The notes under the pieces: model-generated
What the model was told of the DNA's origin: nothing
The model's database searches: none
What the model saw: the letters and a program-made list of their open reading frames with translations, nothing else
DNA from: Stenotrophomonas_A sp036566925
GTDB taxonomy: Bacteria; Pseudomonadota; Gammaproteobacteria; Xanthomonadales; Xanthomonadaceae
Direction of reading: 5' to 3'
Assembly (NCBI GenBank): GCA_036566925.1
Contig: DATCVI010000230.1
Coordinates: 1 to 52,130 of the forward strand
Length of the DNA: 52,130 nt
In this document: one piece after another, positions 1-8,810 of the stretch
Numbering within the stretch: the stretch's first letter is position 1
Layout: every line of letters starts with the position of its first letter
Position numbers and translations under genes: made by a program

Positions 1-2
1 AG

Positions 3-1526
3 CTCTGGCGCCACGGTAGCGACGAGATGATCATCGTCGCCCCGCGCCAGGAAGGCACACCGCTGCCGGAAGACTTCGCCGAGGAGATCCGCCAGCAGAT
101 CGAACTGCCGCTGTCGGTTCTGCCCTATACCTTGTTCATGACCGGCACCCTGGGCATCAGCCTGTGCCCCGAGCACGGCACCCAGCTCTCGGCGCTGCTG
201 GACCAGGCCGAGGAAGCCAACTACCAGGCCGGCCGCGAAGGCGGCAACACTGTGCGCATGTACGCGCGTAATTCGCCGGCCAGCGCGCATAGCGAAAGCA
301 TCATCGCCCGCCAGATCGTCGATGCGATCCCGCACGGCGAATTGCGCCTGCGCTACCAGCCGCTGGTCAGCGCCCGCGATGGCCGCATCGTCGGCATGGA
401 GGCGTTGCTGCGCTGGCAGTCGCCCACCCTGGGCATGCTGGTGCCCGAGCGTTTCATGCGTACCGCCGAGCGCCTGGGCGTGATCGTGCAACTGGGCGAG
501 TGGGTGCTGCAAAACGCGATCAAGCAGGCGCGGCAATGGCGCGACCAGGGTTTCGACGACTTCAGCATCGCGGTCAACGTCTCCACCCTGCAGCTGCTGC
601 GGCCCTCGTTCTTCAACGAAGTGATGTCGATGCTGCAATCGGCCGGCGTACCGGCCAGTGCCGTCACCCTGGAGATCAACGAAAGCGCGTTGACCAACAA
701 CGTCAACTTCGTCCACGAGTCGATGGCCAACCTGCGCAACGAAGGCATCAGCCTGAGCCTGGACAACTTCGGCACCGGCGACTCCAGCCTCAGCGCCCTG
801 GTCCGCTATCCGGTGGACCGGCTCAAGATCGACCGCAGCTTCATCAAGAGTGCACCGGCCGGCAGCCGCGAGGCGGCGATCGCGCGCGCGATCATCGCCA
901 TGGGCCACCAGCTCGGCATGACGGTCATCGCCAATGGGGTCGAGTCGCAGGCCCAGCTCGGCTTCCTGCGCCGCAACGACTGCGACATCTTCCAGGGCTA
1001 CATGTTCGGCGAGCCGATGTCGGCCGAATCGGCCGGCATGGCACTGCGGCGCCGCTACCTGCGCCCGGAATCGTTCGCCGAGACCCGCCCCGATCGCACC
1101 CTGCTATTGCTCGACGACGAAGAGAACGTGTTGCGCTCGCTGGTGCGCCTGTTCCGCCGCGACGGCTACCGCATCCTCGCCGCCGGCAACGTGCGCGACG
1201 CCTTCGACCTGCTCGCCACCAACGACGTGCAGGTGATTCTTTCGGACCAGCGCATGTCGGACATGAGCGGTACCGAATTTCTGGGCCGGGTGAAGATGCT
1301 CTACCCCGACACCGTACGCCTGGTGTTGTCCGGCTATACCGACCTGGCTACGGTGACCGAAGCGATCAACCGCGGCGCGATCTACCGCTTCCTGACCAAG
1401 CCCTGGAACGACGACGAACTGCGCGAGCACATCCGCCAGGCGTTCCGCACGCATGATGAGTTGCGCAAGGGGCGCGATGGGGCCGGGGCGATCGCGCGCG
1501 ATGGGATGCTGAGCGACGAGGGGTAG
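3..1526 (+). CDS. Degenerate GGDEF-EAL protein with C-terminal receiver domain (5' end outside window)
   Basis: This is the 3' part of a cyclic-di-GMP signalling protein. The frame stays open to the left edge, so the true start lies outside the window. Numbering from the Met at position 27, the codons just before it read RHGSDEM, a decayed RxGGDEF site. An EAL domain fills about residues 90-345 and a CheY-like receiver about 355-475. The EAL signature is kept (E125-A-L), but the usual DDFGTG reads DNFGTG (N247) and the usual EGVE reads NGVE (N303). Both positions carry metal-binding or catalytic acids in active phosphodiesterases. The receiver keeps the acidic pair, the phospho-acceptor D407 and K458. 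I infer a phosphorylation-responsive c-di-GMP sensor or scaffold rather than an enzyme. The domain calls are firm; inactivity is an inference. Confidence 0.9.
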   Translation, partial: LWRHGSDEMIIVAPRQEGTPLPEDFAEEIRQQIELPLSVLPYTLFMTGTLGISLCPEHGTQLSALLDQAEEANYQAGREGGNTVRMYARNSPASAHSESIIARQIVDAIPHGELRLRYQPLVSARDGRIVGMEALLRWQSPTLGMLVPERFMRTAERLGVIVQLGEWVLQNAIKQARQWRDQGFDDFSIAVNVSTLQLLRPSFFNEVMSMLQSAGVPASAVTLEINESALTNNVNFVHESMANLRNEGISLSLDNFGTGDSSLSALVRYPVDRLKIDRSFIKSAPAGSREAAIARAIIAMGHQLGMTVIANGVESQAQLGFLRRNDCDIFQGYMFGEPMSAESAGMALRRRYLRPESFAETRPDRTLLLLDDEENVLRSLVRLFRRDGYRILAAGNVRDAFDLLATNDVQVILSDQRMSDMSGTEFLGRVKMLYPDTVRLVLSGYTDLATVTEAINRGAIYRFLTKPWNDDELREHIRQAFRTHDELRKGRDGAGAIARDGMLSDEG

Positions 1527-1531
1527 CCGGC

Positions 1532-3901
1532 TCAGCCCTTGCGAGCACGCGCGAAAGCATCGGCCAAGGCGCTGTTCGCCGGTGGCGCACTACTCGCCTG
1601 CGTCCGTGGCTTGCCACCGCCACCCGGCCCACGTCCCCCTGGGCCACGCCCACCCTCTCGCGGACTGCCCTGCGGCGCCCGCGCATCGCGCGCGGCCGGC
1701 GCCGGCACTTCTTCCAGGCGCCGGGTCAGGGCGATGCGCTTGCGCGCCACATCCACCTCCAGCACCTTGACCTTGACGATGTCGCCGGCCTTGACCACGT
1801 CGCGGGGATCCTTGACGTAGGTATCGGAGAGCGCGGAGATGTGGATCAGGCCGTCCTGGTGCACGCCGATATCGACGAACGCACCGAACGCGGCAACGTT
1901 ACTCACCACGCCTTCGAGCACCATGCCCGGGCGCAAATCCTTGAGTTCTTCCACGCCTTCGGCGAAGCGCGCGGCCTTGAATTCCGGGCGCGGGTCGCGG
2001 CCGGGCTTTTCCAGCTCCTTGAGGATGTCGCGCACCGTCGGCACGCCGAATTTCTCATCGGTGTACTGCTCGGCGCGCAAGCCGCGCAGGAACGCGCCCT
2101 CGCCCAGCAGCGCCTTGATCGGCTTGCCGGTGCCCTGAACGATGCGTTCGACCACCGGGTAAGCCTCCGGGTGCACCGCCGAGGCATCCAGCGGCTCGTC
2201 GCCGTCGGCAATGCGCAGGAAGCCGGCGCATTGCTCGAAGGTCTTGTCGCCCAGGCGCGGCACTTTCAGCAGGTCCTTGCGGCGCTTGAACGGGCCGTTG
2301 TCGTCGCGATGGCGCACGATGTTCTCGGCCACCGTCGAAGACAGGCCGGACACGCGCGACAGCAGCGCCGCCGAGGCGGTATTGACGTACACGCCGACCG
2401 CGTTAACGCAGTCCTCGACCTTCGCATCCAGCGCGCGCGCCAGGCGGAACTGGTCGACGTCGTGCTGGTACTGGCCCACGCCAATGGCCTTGGGTTCGAT
2501 CTTCACCAACTCGGCCAGCGGGTCCTGCAGGCGCCGCGCGATAGACACCGCGCCGCGCAACGACACGTCCAGGCCGGGGAATTCCTTGGCGGCGAATTCA
2601 GAGGCCGAATACACCGAGGCGCCGGCCTCGCTGACCACCACCTTCTGCAGCTTGGTGTCGGCCATCGCCTTGATGACTTCGCCGGCCAGCTTGTCGGTCT
2701 CGCGGCTGGCGGTGCCGTTGCCAATGGCGATCAGCTCGACGTTGTGCTGCATGCATAGCTTGCGCAGCACTGCCAGCGACTGGTCCCACTGCCGCTTGGG
2801 CTCGTGCGGGTAGATGGTCTCGGTGGCCACCAGCTTGCCGGTGGCATCGACCACGGCGATCTTGCAGCCGGTGCGGATACCCGGGTCCAGGCCCAGCACC
2901 GTGCGCTGGCCCGCCGGCGCCGCCAGCAACAGGTCCTTGAGGTTGTCGCCGAACACCGCGATCGCTTCGGCCTCGGCCTTTTCGCGCGCCTGGTTGAACA
3001 GGTCCAGCAACAGGTGCATGTGCAGCTTGGCGCGCCAAGTCAGGCGGCAGGCGGCCAGCAGCCAGGCGTCGGCGGCGCGGTTCTGGTTGGCCACGCCGGC
3101 GGCCAGCGCGACACGGCCTTCGCAATACTGGTGGCCGGCCTCGGCATCACTGCCCGGATCGAGATCCAGGAACAGGAATTCCTCGCGGCGGGCGCGGAAC
3201 AGGGCCAGCAGGCGATGCGAGGGAATCCGCGCCAGGGATTCGGCGTGCTCGAAATAGTCGCGGTATTTGGCGCCCGCCTCTTCCTTGCCCTCGGCCACGC
3301 GCGCTCGGATCACTCCGTGTTCGCCCAGCCACTGGCGCAACTCACCGACCAGCGCTGCATCTTCGCCCCAGCGCTCCATCAGGATCGCGCGCGCGCCTTC
3401 GAGTGCGGCCTTGACGTCGGCCACGCCCTTGTCGGCGTCGACGAAGCCCGCGGCAAGCGTCTCCGGCACCTGGGTCGGATCGGCCAGCAGGTCGTCGGCC
3501 AACGGCTCCAGGCCGGCCTCGCGGGCGATCTGCGCGCGGGTGCGGCGCTTGGGCTTGTAGGGCAGATAGAGATCTTCCAGCCGCGACTTGGTGTCGGCGG
3601 CGACGATCTCGGCACGCAATTCGTCGCTGAGCTTGCCCTGCTCGTCAATGCTGACCAGGACCGCGGCGCGGCGCTCCTCGAGTTCGCGCAGGTAGGTCAG
3701 GCGTACTTCCAGGTTACGCAGCTGGGTGTCGTCCAGTCCGCCGGTCACTTCCTTGCGGTAGCGCGCGATGAACGGAACGCTGGCGCCTTCATCGAGCAGT
3801 GCGATGGCCGCGCGGGCCTGGCTGGCCTGGGCGCCGATCTCTTCGGCAATCGTCTGGGCGATCTGCTGGGCGAGCTTGGAATCAATCTTGACGTCGGGCA
3901 T
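1532..3901 (-). CDS. tex: RNA-binding transcription accessory protein Tex
   Basis: This 789-residue protein matches the Tex/YhgF family, cytoplasmic nucleic-acid-binding proteins linked to transcription and RNA metabolism. In order it shows the N-terminal helical Tex region, a YqgF/RNase H-like fold near residue 335 (LGLDPGIRTGCKIAVVD), helix-hairpin-helix motifs around 490-570 and a C-terminal S1 domain at about 653-724. A Gly/Arg/Pro-rich disordered tail follows, as is common in Xanthomonad Tex. The start is the ATG at 3901, giving the usual MPDVKID-type beginning. It converges on the upstream signalling gene with only a 5-bp gap. Confidence 0.97.
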   Translation of the reverse strand: MPDVKIDSKLAQQIAQTIAEEIGAQASQARAAIALLDEGASVPFIARYRKEVTGGLDDTQLRNLEVRLTYLRELEERRAAVLVSIDEQGKLSDELRAEIVAADTKSRLEDLYLPYKPKRRTRAQIAREAGLEPLADDLLADPTQVPETLAAGFVDADKGVADVKAALEGARAILMERWGEDAALVGELRQWLGEHGVIRARVAEGKEEAGAKYRDYFEHAESLARIPSHRLLALFRARREEFLFLDLDPGSDAEAGHQYCEGRVALAAGVANQNRAADAWLLAACRLTWRAKLHMHLLLDLFNQAREKAEAEAIAVFGDNLKDLLLAAPAGQRTVLGLDPGIRTGCKIAVVDATGKLVATETIYPHEPKRQWDQSLAVLRKLCMQHNVELIAIGNGTASRETDKLAGEVIKAMADTKLQKVVVSEAGASVYSASEFAAKEFPGLDVSLRGAVSIARRLQDPLAELVKIEPKAIGVGQYQHDVDQFRLARALDAKVEDCVNAVGVYVNTASAALLSRVSGLSSTVAENIVRHRDDNGPFKRRKDLLKVPRLGDKTFEQCAGFLRIADGDEPLDASAVHPEAYPVVERIVQGTGKPIKALLGEGAFLRGLRAEQYTDEKFGVPTVRDILKELEKPGRDPRPEFKAARFAEGVEELKDLRPGMVLEGVVSNVAAFGAFVDIGVHQDGLIHISALSDTYVKDPRDVVKAGDIVKVKVLEVDVARKRIALTRRLEEVPAPAARDARAPQGSPREGGRGPGGRGPGGGGKPRTQASSAPPANSALADAFARARKG

Positions 3902-4009
3902 GCGATCAACGGTACTGCGGCAACGGGAACCTGCATTCTGGCAGCGCCCGTCCAGCGCGGAAACCCGTTGACAGCATCGCCCTAAAACCGTTCCGGGCTA
4001 CGCTCCCGC

Positions 4010-4231
4010 TCAGCTGTGCGCGTAATGGCTGGCCAGGCGCTCGGCGACCCACGTGTCCTGCAGCGATTCCAGCGCCATCACCCGTACCTTTCCGACCCGC
4101 TCCAGCGACATCACACGCTCGGCATAGAATTCCGGGCCCTCCTCGGTCATCGCCATCGAGCGGCTGAACCCATAGGGCACCAGGCCCTTTTCGCCATCTT
4201 TGCTGCCACCGACATAGAGGAGGATCGACAT
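4010..4231 (-). CDS. Small conserved hypothetical protein (73 aa)
   Basis: A 73-residue soluble protein without signal peptide or membrane segment, beginning MSILLYVGGSKDGEKG. It starts at an ATG 7 nt after a good Shine-Dalgarno-like GAAGGTG, which supports it as real. I recognise no domain. It is a short alpha/beta protein with charged C-terminal helices. It stands alone between tex (same strand, about 110 bp downstream) and a divergent oxidoreductase. The function is unknown. Confidence 0.7.
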   Translation of the reverse strand: MSILLYVGGSKDGEKGLVPYGFSRSMAMTEEGPEFYAERVMSLERVGKVRVMALESLQDTWVAERLASHYAHS

Positions 4232-4326
4232 GTTTCACCTTCGTGCTTCTGTGCGTGTTGCGGGTTGTGCTTCATCAGCCGCCGCAGCTTACGCAGGTGC
4301 GTGTTAGGACCTTCTCCACGCAAGTT

Positions 4327-4346
4327 AACCGCAGCTGTTTGCGGTT
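4327..4346. repeat. 7-bp inverted repeat in the divergent intergenic region
   Basis: AACCGCA and TGCGGTT are separated by 6 nt in the 200-bp gap between the 73-aa gene and the FAD oxidoreductase. It could be an operator or a small hairpin. No T-tract follows, so a terminator is unlikely. Confidence 0.35.
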
Positions 4347-4433
4347 CGATGACGACGCCGATGCCCGTTGCAATCACCAGCGCTTCACTGTCCGCACGCT
4401 AGACGACCTGTTCATCTGAATGCGCAGCGGGCA

Positions 4434-5645
4434 ATGGATCTCAAGAGCGGCTATCCCTTCTGGTCAATTCGTAACGGGCTGATGCGGGCCTTCCCGCGCC
4501 TTGAAACCGACCTGCGCTGCGATGTCGCGGTGATTGGCGGCGGTATCACCGGCGCGCTCATCGCCGACGAGCTGGTGCGGCATGGCCATGACGTGGCGGT
4601 GTTGGAACAGCGCGAGATCGGCTGGGGCAGCACCTCGGCCAGTACCGCATTGCTGCAGTACGAGATCGACACTGCGCTGGTGGACCTGGCGCAGCGCTAT
4701 GGCATGGCGCAGGCGGGGCTGGCGTACCTGGCCTGCGCCGAAGCGATCGACATGCTGCACGACCTGGCCAAGGCAGTGGGCCAGGTCGACTTCCGCCACA
4801 ACGACAGCCTGTACTACGCCAGCCGTCGCCGCGACCTGGCCTTGCTGCGCGAAGAATTGCAGGCGCGCCGCGCCTTGGGCCTGGACCTGGAATGGATCGA
4901 TGCGGCGCCGCTGTGGCGCGACTACGGCGTCAGGGCACCCGGCGCACTGCTCAGCCGCCAGGCAGCGCGCATGGATCCCTACCGCATGACCTATCGCCTG
5001 CTGGCCCGCTGCGAGCGCGCCGGGGCGGCGGTCCACGATCGTACGCAAGTGGCGGCGGTGGAAACGAGCACGCGCGGCGCAGTCCTGCGCACTGCCGATG
5101 GCGCCACCGTGCGCGCCGGCCATGTGATCGTCGCCGCTGGTTACGCCGGGCAACAATGGCTGCGCCAGCGCGTGGCGCGCAACCGCAGCAGCTATGCCTT
5201 CGTTACCGACCCCCTGCACGACGAACAAGCTGGCGCGCTGCGGCACACGATGATCTGGGAATCGGCACGCCCCTATCTATACCTGCGCGGTACCGCCGAC
5301 GGGCGCGTCATCGCCGGCGGTGAGGATGACAGCATCGACCTCCCGGCACGGCGCGATGCGCGCGTGCTGGGCAAGTCCGTGCGCTTGCGCAAGAAGATCG
5401 CCAAGGCCCTGCCGGACCTGCAATTGGAACCCGTATTCGCATGGGGCGGGACCTTCGCCGAAACCGCCGATGGGCTGCCGTTCTTCGGCGCGCATCGCGA
5501 GCATGGCCCCAGGGTGCTGTTCGCCATGGCCTACGGCGGCAATGGCATCACCTACAGCGCGCTCGGGGCCGGCCTGCTACGCGCGCTGATCGAGCGCCGG
5601 CCTCATCGGCTAGCCGGCTTGTTCGGCTTCGCCCGCCTGGACTGA
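4434..5645 (+). CDS. FAD-dependent oxidoreductase (DAO/DadA-like)
   Basis: A 403-residue flavoprotein of the D-amino-acid-oxidase superfamily, which oxidises C-N bonds of amino acids or amines. The dinucleotide-binding motif VAVIGGGITGALIADEL lies about 30 residues from the start, followed by a GSTSAS segment typical of the FAD-binding loop. The C-terminal GGNGITYSALGAGLL is the second FAD contact of the family. The ATG at 4434 (MDLKSGYPFW) is preferred over in-frame codons upstream because the fold begins here. No partner gene reveals the substrate. Its last 43 bp overlap the 3' end of the opposite-strand gene. Confidence 0.85.
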   Translation: MDLKSGYPFWSIRNGLMRAFPRLETDLRCDVAVIGGGITGALIADELVRHGHDVAVLEQREIGWGSTSASTALLQYEIDTALVDLAQRYGMAQAGLAYLACAEAIDMLHDLAKAVGQVDFRHNDSLYYASRRRDLALLREELQARRALGLDLEWIDAAPLWRDYGVRAPGALLSRQAARMDPYRMTYRLLARCERAGAAVHDRTQVAAVETSTRGAVLRTADGATVRAGHVIVAAGYAGQQWLRQRVARNRSSYAFVTDPLHDEQAGALRHTMIWESARPYLYLRGTADGRVIAGGEDDSIDLPARRDARVLGKSVRLRKKIAKALPDLQLEPVFAWGGTFAETADGLPFFGAHREHGPRVLFAMAYGGNGITYSALGAGLLRALIERRPHRLAGLFGFARLD

Positions 5646-6064
5646 CGCGGCCACCAGCCGCTGCCATGCAGGGCGTAGTCGTCGGCCGCGCGCTCGAACG
5701 GATTGCGCACGCTGATGCCACCACAAATGAAATAGAGCGGCAAGAACAACGGGCCGAGCAACAGGTACTGGAAAACGTGCGCGCGCTCGTGGTCGCCAAG
5801 CCGCACCGCCGGGTGCACGCAATGGCCGGCGCGGTGGGCGTAGGTGGCGCAGCCGATATCCAGGGAGGTGCCGTTGAGCAGGATCACATTGCCCAGCGTC
5901 ATCGCCCCACCCGGCCCCCACGGCCAGCGCTCGAACACCAGCGCCAGTTCGCGCCGATGCCAGCGGGGTCGCGCACCGGCGATGCAGCCGGCCAGGCCTG
6001 CGAGCAGGCCCAGCAAAGTATTGGGCAGCGTCCAGATCGCGCCGAGCAGTTGCAGCGCGGTCAA
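5603..6064 (-). CDS. Small membrane protein with HExxH metalloprotease-like motif
   Basis: About 153 residues if started at the TTG at 6064, 11 bp after the pspC stop. The open frame extends further up but only as a shadow of pspC. A hydrophobic stretch covers residues 5-30 and another about 98-117. Between them lies H92-E-R-A-H96, and downstream FERAADDYA (E124, D128). This pairing resembles the HExxH plus ExxxD zinc-binding arrangement of gluzincin/M48-type peptidases, although the protein is far shorter than those enzymes. I do not recognise a named family. It is probably co-transcribed with pspC. The 3' end overlaps the convergent FAD oxidoreductase by 43 bp. Metal binding is inferred from the motif only. 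Confidence 0.65.
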   Translation of the reverse strand: MTALQLLGAIWTLPNTLLGLLAGLAGCIAGARPRWHRRELALVFERWPWGPGGAMTLGNVILLNGTSLDIGCATYAHRAGHCVHPAVRLGDHERAHVFQYLLLGPLFLPLYFICGGISVRNPFERAADDYALHGSGWWPRQSRRAKPNKPASR

Positions 6065-6075
6065 CGCCGGCCGGC

Positions 6076-6279
6076 TCAATCGGCCTCGTTGGGGATCAGC
6101 AGCCACAGCAGCAGGTACACGATCAGCCCCGGGAACGCGGCCGAGGCGATCGAGACGATGACGTAGATCGCCCGCAACAGGGTCGAACTCCAGCCGAAGC
6201 GATGCGCGATGCCACCGATCACGCCGGCGATCATGCGGTCGTTGAGCGAACGCGACAGGGTACGTGGCGTGGTGCTCAT
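6076..6279 (-). CDS. pspC: PspC-domain envelope stress protein
   Basis: A 67-residue PspC-domain protein. The typical opening RSLNDRMIAGVIGGIAHRFG is followed by one hydrophobic segment of about 25 residues that places it in the inner membrane. PspC proteins take part in envelope-stress sensing, but this stand-alone short form occurs without pspA or pspB nearby. The ATG at 6279 begins MSTTPRTLSRS; a longer frame upstream lacks family similarity. It lies 43 bp after the DUF5329 gene and 11 bp before the HExxH membrane gene, so one transcript is likely. Confidence 0.85.
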   Translation of the reverse strand: MSTTPRTLSRSLNDRMIAGVIGGIAHRFGWSSTLLRAIYVIVSIASAAFPGLIVYLLLWLLIPNEAD

Positions 6280-6322
6280 GCAGCGGCTCCAAGGTTCGGC
6301 GTTGCGCTCAATATAGCCGCCT

Positions 6323-6706
6323 TCAAGGTGTGGCGCGCTGGGCCCGCAGGCGTGCGCTGAACCAGGATTGGGCATCGGCCTGCGGCTGCCCCGGGCAGGC
6401 AACGCGGTAGGCCTGGCCAGTGACGCTGCTGCGGCTGGCAGCGTTGGCGATGAAGCTTTCCGGCGTAGTCGCCGGGTCGCGCTTGCGCAGGTAGTCGTAC
6501 TTGCGCTGCAGGTGGGCGGCGGCGCGCTTGCCGTCGTACCAGCTGCCGTTGCGCTCGAAGCGGCAAGGCGAATCGGCCAGGGTGGCGATCAGCGCCTGGA
6601 TTTCGCGCTCAGCTTGCGGCGAGACCGCGTCCGCCGATCCCGACATGCCGAGGCACAAGGCCAACAGGCATGCCCGAACCGCGCCAGCGGCGACTTTAGC
6701 GTGCAT
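6323..6706 (-). CDS. DUF5329-type exported protein
   Basis: A 127-residue periplasmic protein with a signal peptide (MHAKVAAGAVRACLLALCLG, then cleavage near SADA). The mature part has the pattern of the DUF5329 family (E. coli YfeK-like): EREIQALIATL, CRFERNGSWYDG, HLQRKYDYL, and a late YRVACPG with the second conserved Cys. The two cysteines suggest a disulfide. The ATG at 6706 or 6712 overlaps the 3' end of phaC by 11-17 bp, implying translational coupling. The biochemical role is unknown. Confidence 0.75.
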   Translation of the reverse strand: MHAKVAAGAVRACLLALCLGMSGSADAVSPQAEREIQALIATLADSPCRFERNGSWYDGKRAAAHLQRKYDYLRKRDPATTPESFIANAASRSSVTGQAYRVACPGQPQADAQSWFSARLRAQRATP

Positions 6707-7775
6707 CCCCATCGCGCTCGGCGAGCCAGCGGTGGATCGCCGCCGGCACTTCGCGCTGGGCGCGGCCGGAGACGTAGATACCGATATGCCCGCCACGGAA
6801 GCCGAGCTCGCTGTAGTCACTGCTGCCGGTGCGGCCGGCCAGCGCGCGCGAGGCCGCCGGCGGAACCAGGTGGTCCTGCTCGGCGTAGATGTTCAGCACC
6901 GGCATGTCGACCGCGGCCAGGTCCACCGCTTCGCCACCGATCTCGATACCGCCTTCGATCAGCCCGTTGCGTTGGTAGAACTGGGTGACGAATTCCCGGA
7001 ACGCCTCGCCTGCCAGGTCGGGCGAATCGAAGATCCACTTCTCCATTCGCAGGAAATCTTCCAGCGCCTGCTTGTCGTCGAGGATGTCGAGCAGGCCCAC
7101 GTACTTCTGCAGGTTGAGCCGGAACGGCTTGAGCATGAGGTAGCTGGCGTTCATCAGGTCGGCCGGGATGTTGCCGACTGTGTCCACCAGCAGGTCTACG
7201 TCCAGGGTCCGGGTCCAGCGCGACAACATGTTGTCTGGCGTATGGAAATCCACCGGCGTCACCATCGTGACCAGGTTGCGCACTTTCTCCGGTCGCAACG
7301 CCGCATAGCACAGCGAGAAGGTGCCGCCCTGGCACACACCGAGCAGGTCGATGGCCGCGACCTCGGCTTGTTCGCGCAGGGCATCGACCGCGCCATCGAT
7401 GAAGCGCAGCAGGTAGTCCTCCAGGGTGAGATAGCGCTCGGAGCGGTCCGGGTAGCCCCAGTCCAGCACGTAGACGTCCTCGCCCTGCGCCAATAGCCCG
7501 CGCACCAGCGAGCGGTCGGCCTGCAGGTCCACCATGTAGGGGCGGTTCACCAGCGCGTAGACGATCAGCAGCGGTACGCGCTTGCTCGGCGGCTTGTCGC
7601 CGATGAAGCGATAGAGCACCACGCGGCCGTCGCGCCACACTTCCTGGCGCGCGGTGGCGCCGTAATCGACGTCCTCCACGCCCGGGAGGATCTTCAGGCC
7701 TTCGGCGAGCTTGCGCTGCAGGGCCAACGTTTCCTGCAGCAGGTCGTCGGCGCTGAAGCCCAACGGACCTTTCAT
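6696..7775 (-). CDS. phaC: Class III poly(3-hydroxyalkanoate) synthase subunit PhaC
   Basis: The catalytic subunit that polymerises 3-hydroxyacyl-CoA (usually 3-hydroxybutyryl-CoA) into PHA granules. Its length of 359 residues is that of class III enzymes. The lipase-like box GVCQGG places the nucleophile at C148, with D301 (YAEQD) and H330 (FRGGH) completing the triad; this spacing matches the Allochromatium class III enzyme to within one residue. The ATG overlaps the phaE stop by 4 bp (ATGA), so the two subunits are translationally coupled. Regulation is not visible. Confidence 0.95.
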   Translation of the reverse strand: MKGPLGFSADDLLQETLALQRKLAEGLKILPGVEDVDYGATARQEVWRDGRVVLYRFIGDKPPSKRVPLLIVYALVNRPYMVDLQADRSLVRGLLAQGEDVYVLDWGYPDRSERYLTLEDYLLRFIDGAVDALREQAEVAAIDLLGVCQGGTFSLCYAALRPEKVRNLVTMVTPVDFHTPDNMLSRWTRTLDVDLLVDTVGNIPADLMNASYLMLKPFRLNLQKYVGLLDILDDKQALEDFLRMEKWIFDSPDLAGEAFREFVTQFYQRNGLIEGGIEIGGEAVDLAAVDMPVLNIYAEQDHLVPPAASRALAGRTGSSDYSELGFRGGHIGIYVSGRAQREVPAAIHRWLAERDGDAR

Positions 7776-8785
7776 TTCGGCTTCCTCGCCGGGCGCGCAC
7801 TGGCGGCCTTTTTCTTCGCCGCAGTGCTGGCGGCCTGCTTCGGCGCCGGGGCCGGACGGCGCGGCGTTGCGCCTGCGGGGACGCCTGCGGCGGTCTGCAG
7901 GCGCCGCACCGCCCGTTCGAGTTCGGCGATGCGCTTGTGCGCCGCATCCATCTCCGAACGGGTCGGCATGCCGTATTGGCCGGCAATCTGCTCGACCTCG
8001 CCCTGCAAGGCGGCGCGCAGGCGCATGTGTGCGTTGGCGAAGGCGCCGTAGATTTCGCCGAACTCGTCGGACAGGGCCGCCGCCGCGTACGCCTCCTCGG
8101 CGGCCTCGACCCACAGGTCGAACATCGCCCGTGCACTGGTCAACTGGCTGCCCAGCGCTTCGTGTTCGGACAACTTCGCCTCGAAGCGGCTGAAAGCCTG
8201 TTCCAGGGCCGCTCGCAATTGCTCCAGGTAGGCTTGCGAACGTGCCTGGTAATCCTGCTGCAAGCGAGTCAGCGCCTGCCAGCGCGACTGGTGGTTGCGG
8301 GTCACGCCGAAGGCTGGCATTTCCAGCCACGGCGCGCTGTCGCGCTGCCACTGTTGCAGCCATTGCGCCGATTGCTGCAGCCACGGGTCAAAGCCGCCGG
8401 CCGAGCCGCCGCGCAAGCTCCCCAGGACCCATTGCAGGATGCCGTCGCCCTGCCCCTTCACCGCCTCGCGCCAGGCGCCGGCCACGTCGGCACTGTGGCT
8501 GTCGCGGCCGGCAAAGCGGCCGGCCACTTCCTGCATCAGGCTCAGCCAATCGGCCGCCGGGCCACTGGCCCGGGCGACCGGCCCTTGCGCATCGGCCGGC
8601 ATCGCATTGCCGAGCACATCGCGCCACCAGCCCAACGCCTGCGACCAGTCGGGCGATGCCGCCGCGCTGGCAGCAGGCGGTGGGGCGCCGGCCGCGCCAT
8701 GCTGCAACGCCTGGCTCCAGGCATCCCAGTAACTGCGTGCCTGCGCCTGCATGGCCTCGGTCGGGTCGTCGTGCTTGGCGCTCAT
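7772..8785 (-). CDS. phaE: Class III PHA synthase subunit PhaE
   Basis: The non-catalytic partner that class III PhaC needs for activity. About 337 residues from the ATG at 8785 (MSAKHDDPTEAM); an ATG six codons upstream is possible. It is Trp/Gln/Ala-rich and helical, with YWDAWSQALQ near the N-terminus. A coiled coil near the C-terminus (RIAELERAVRRLQ) is followed by a Lys/Ala/Pro tail resembling histone H1-like or granule-binding tails. It lies directly downstream of pssA on the same strand and overlaps phaC by 4 bp. Confidence 0.92.
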   Translation of the reverse strand: MSAKHDDPTEAMQAQARSYWDAWSQALQHGAAGAPPPAASAAASPDWSQALGWWRDVLGNAMPADAQGPVARASGPAADWLSLMQEVAGRFAGRDSHSADVAGAWREAVKGQGDGILQWVLGSLRGGSAGGFDPWLQQSAQWLQQWQRDSAPWLEMPAFGVTRNHQSRWQALTRLQQDYQARSQAYLEQLRAALEQAFSRFEAKLSEHEALGSQLTSARAMFDLWVEAAEEAYAAAALSDEFGEIYGAFANAHMRLRAALQGEVEQIAGQYGMPTRSEMDAAHKRIAELERAVRRLQTAAGVPAGATPRRPAPAPKQAASTAAKKKAASARPARKPK

Positions 8786-8810
8786 TTCGGCGTCCTCGTC
8801 CAATCGCGCT

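Noticed and set aside
2804..3985. A 393-codon open frame antisense to tex.
   Set aside because: Composition typical of a shadow frame and no recognisable domain.
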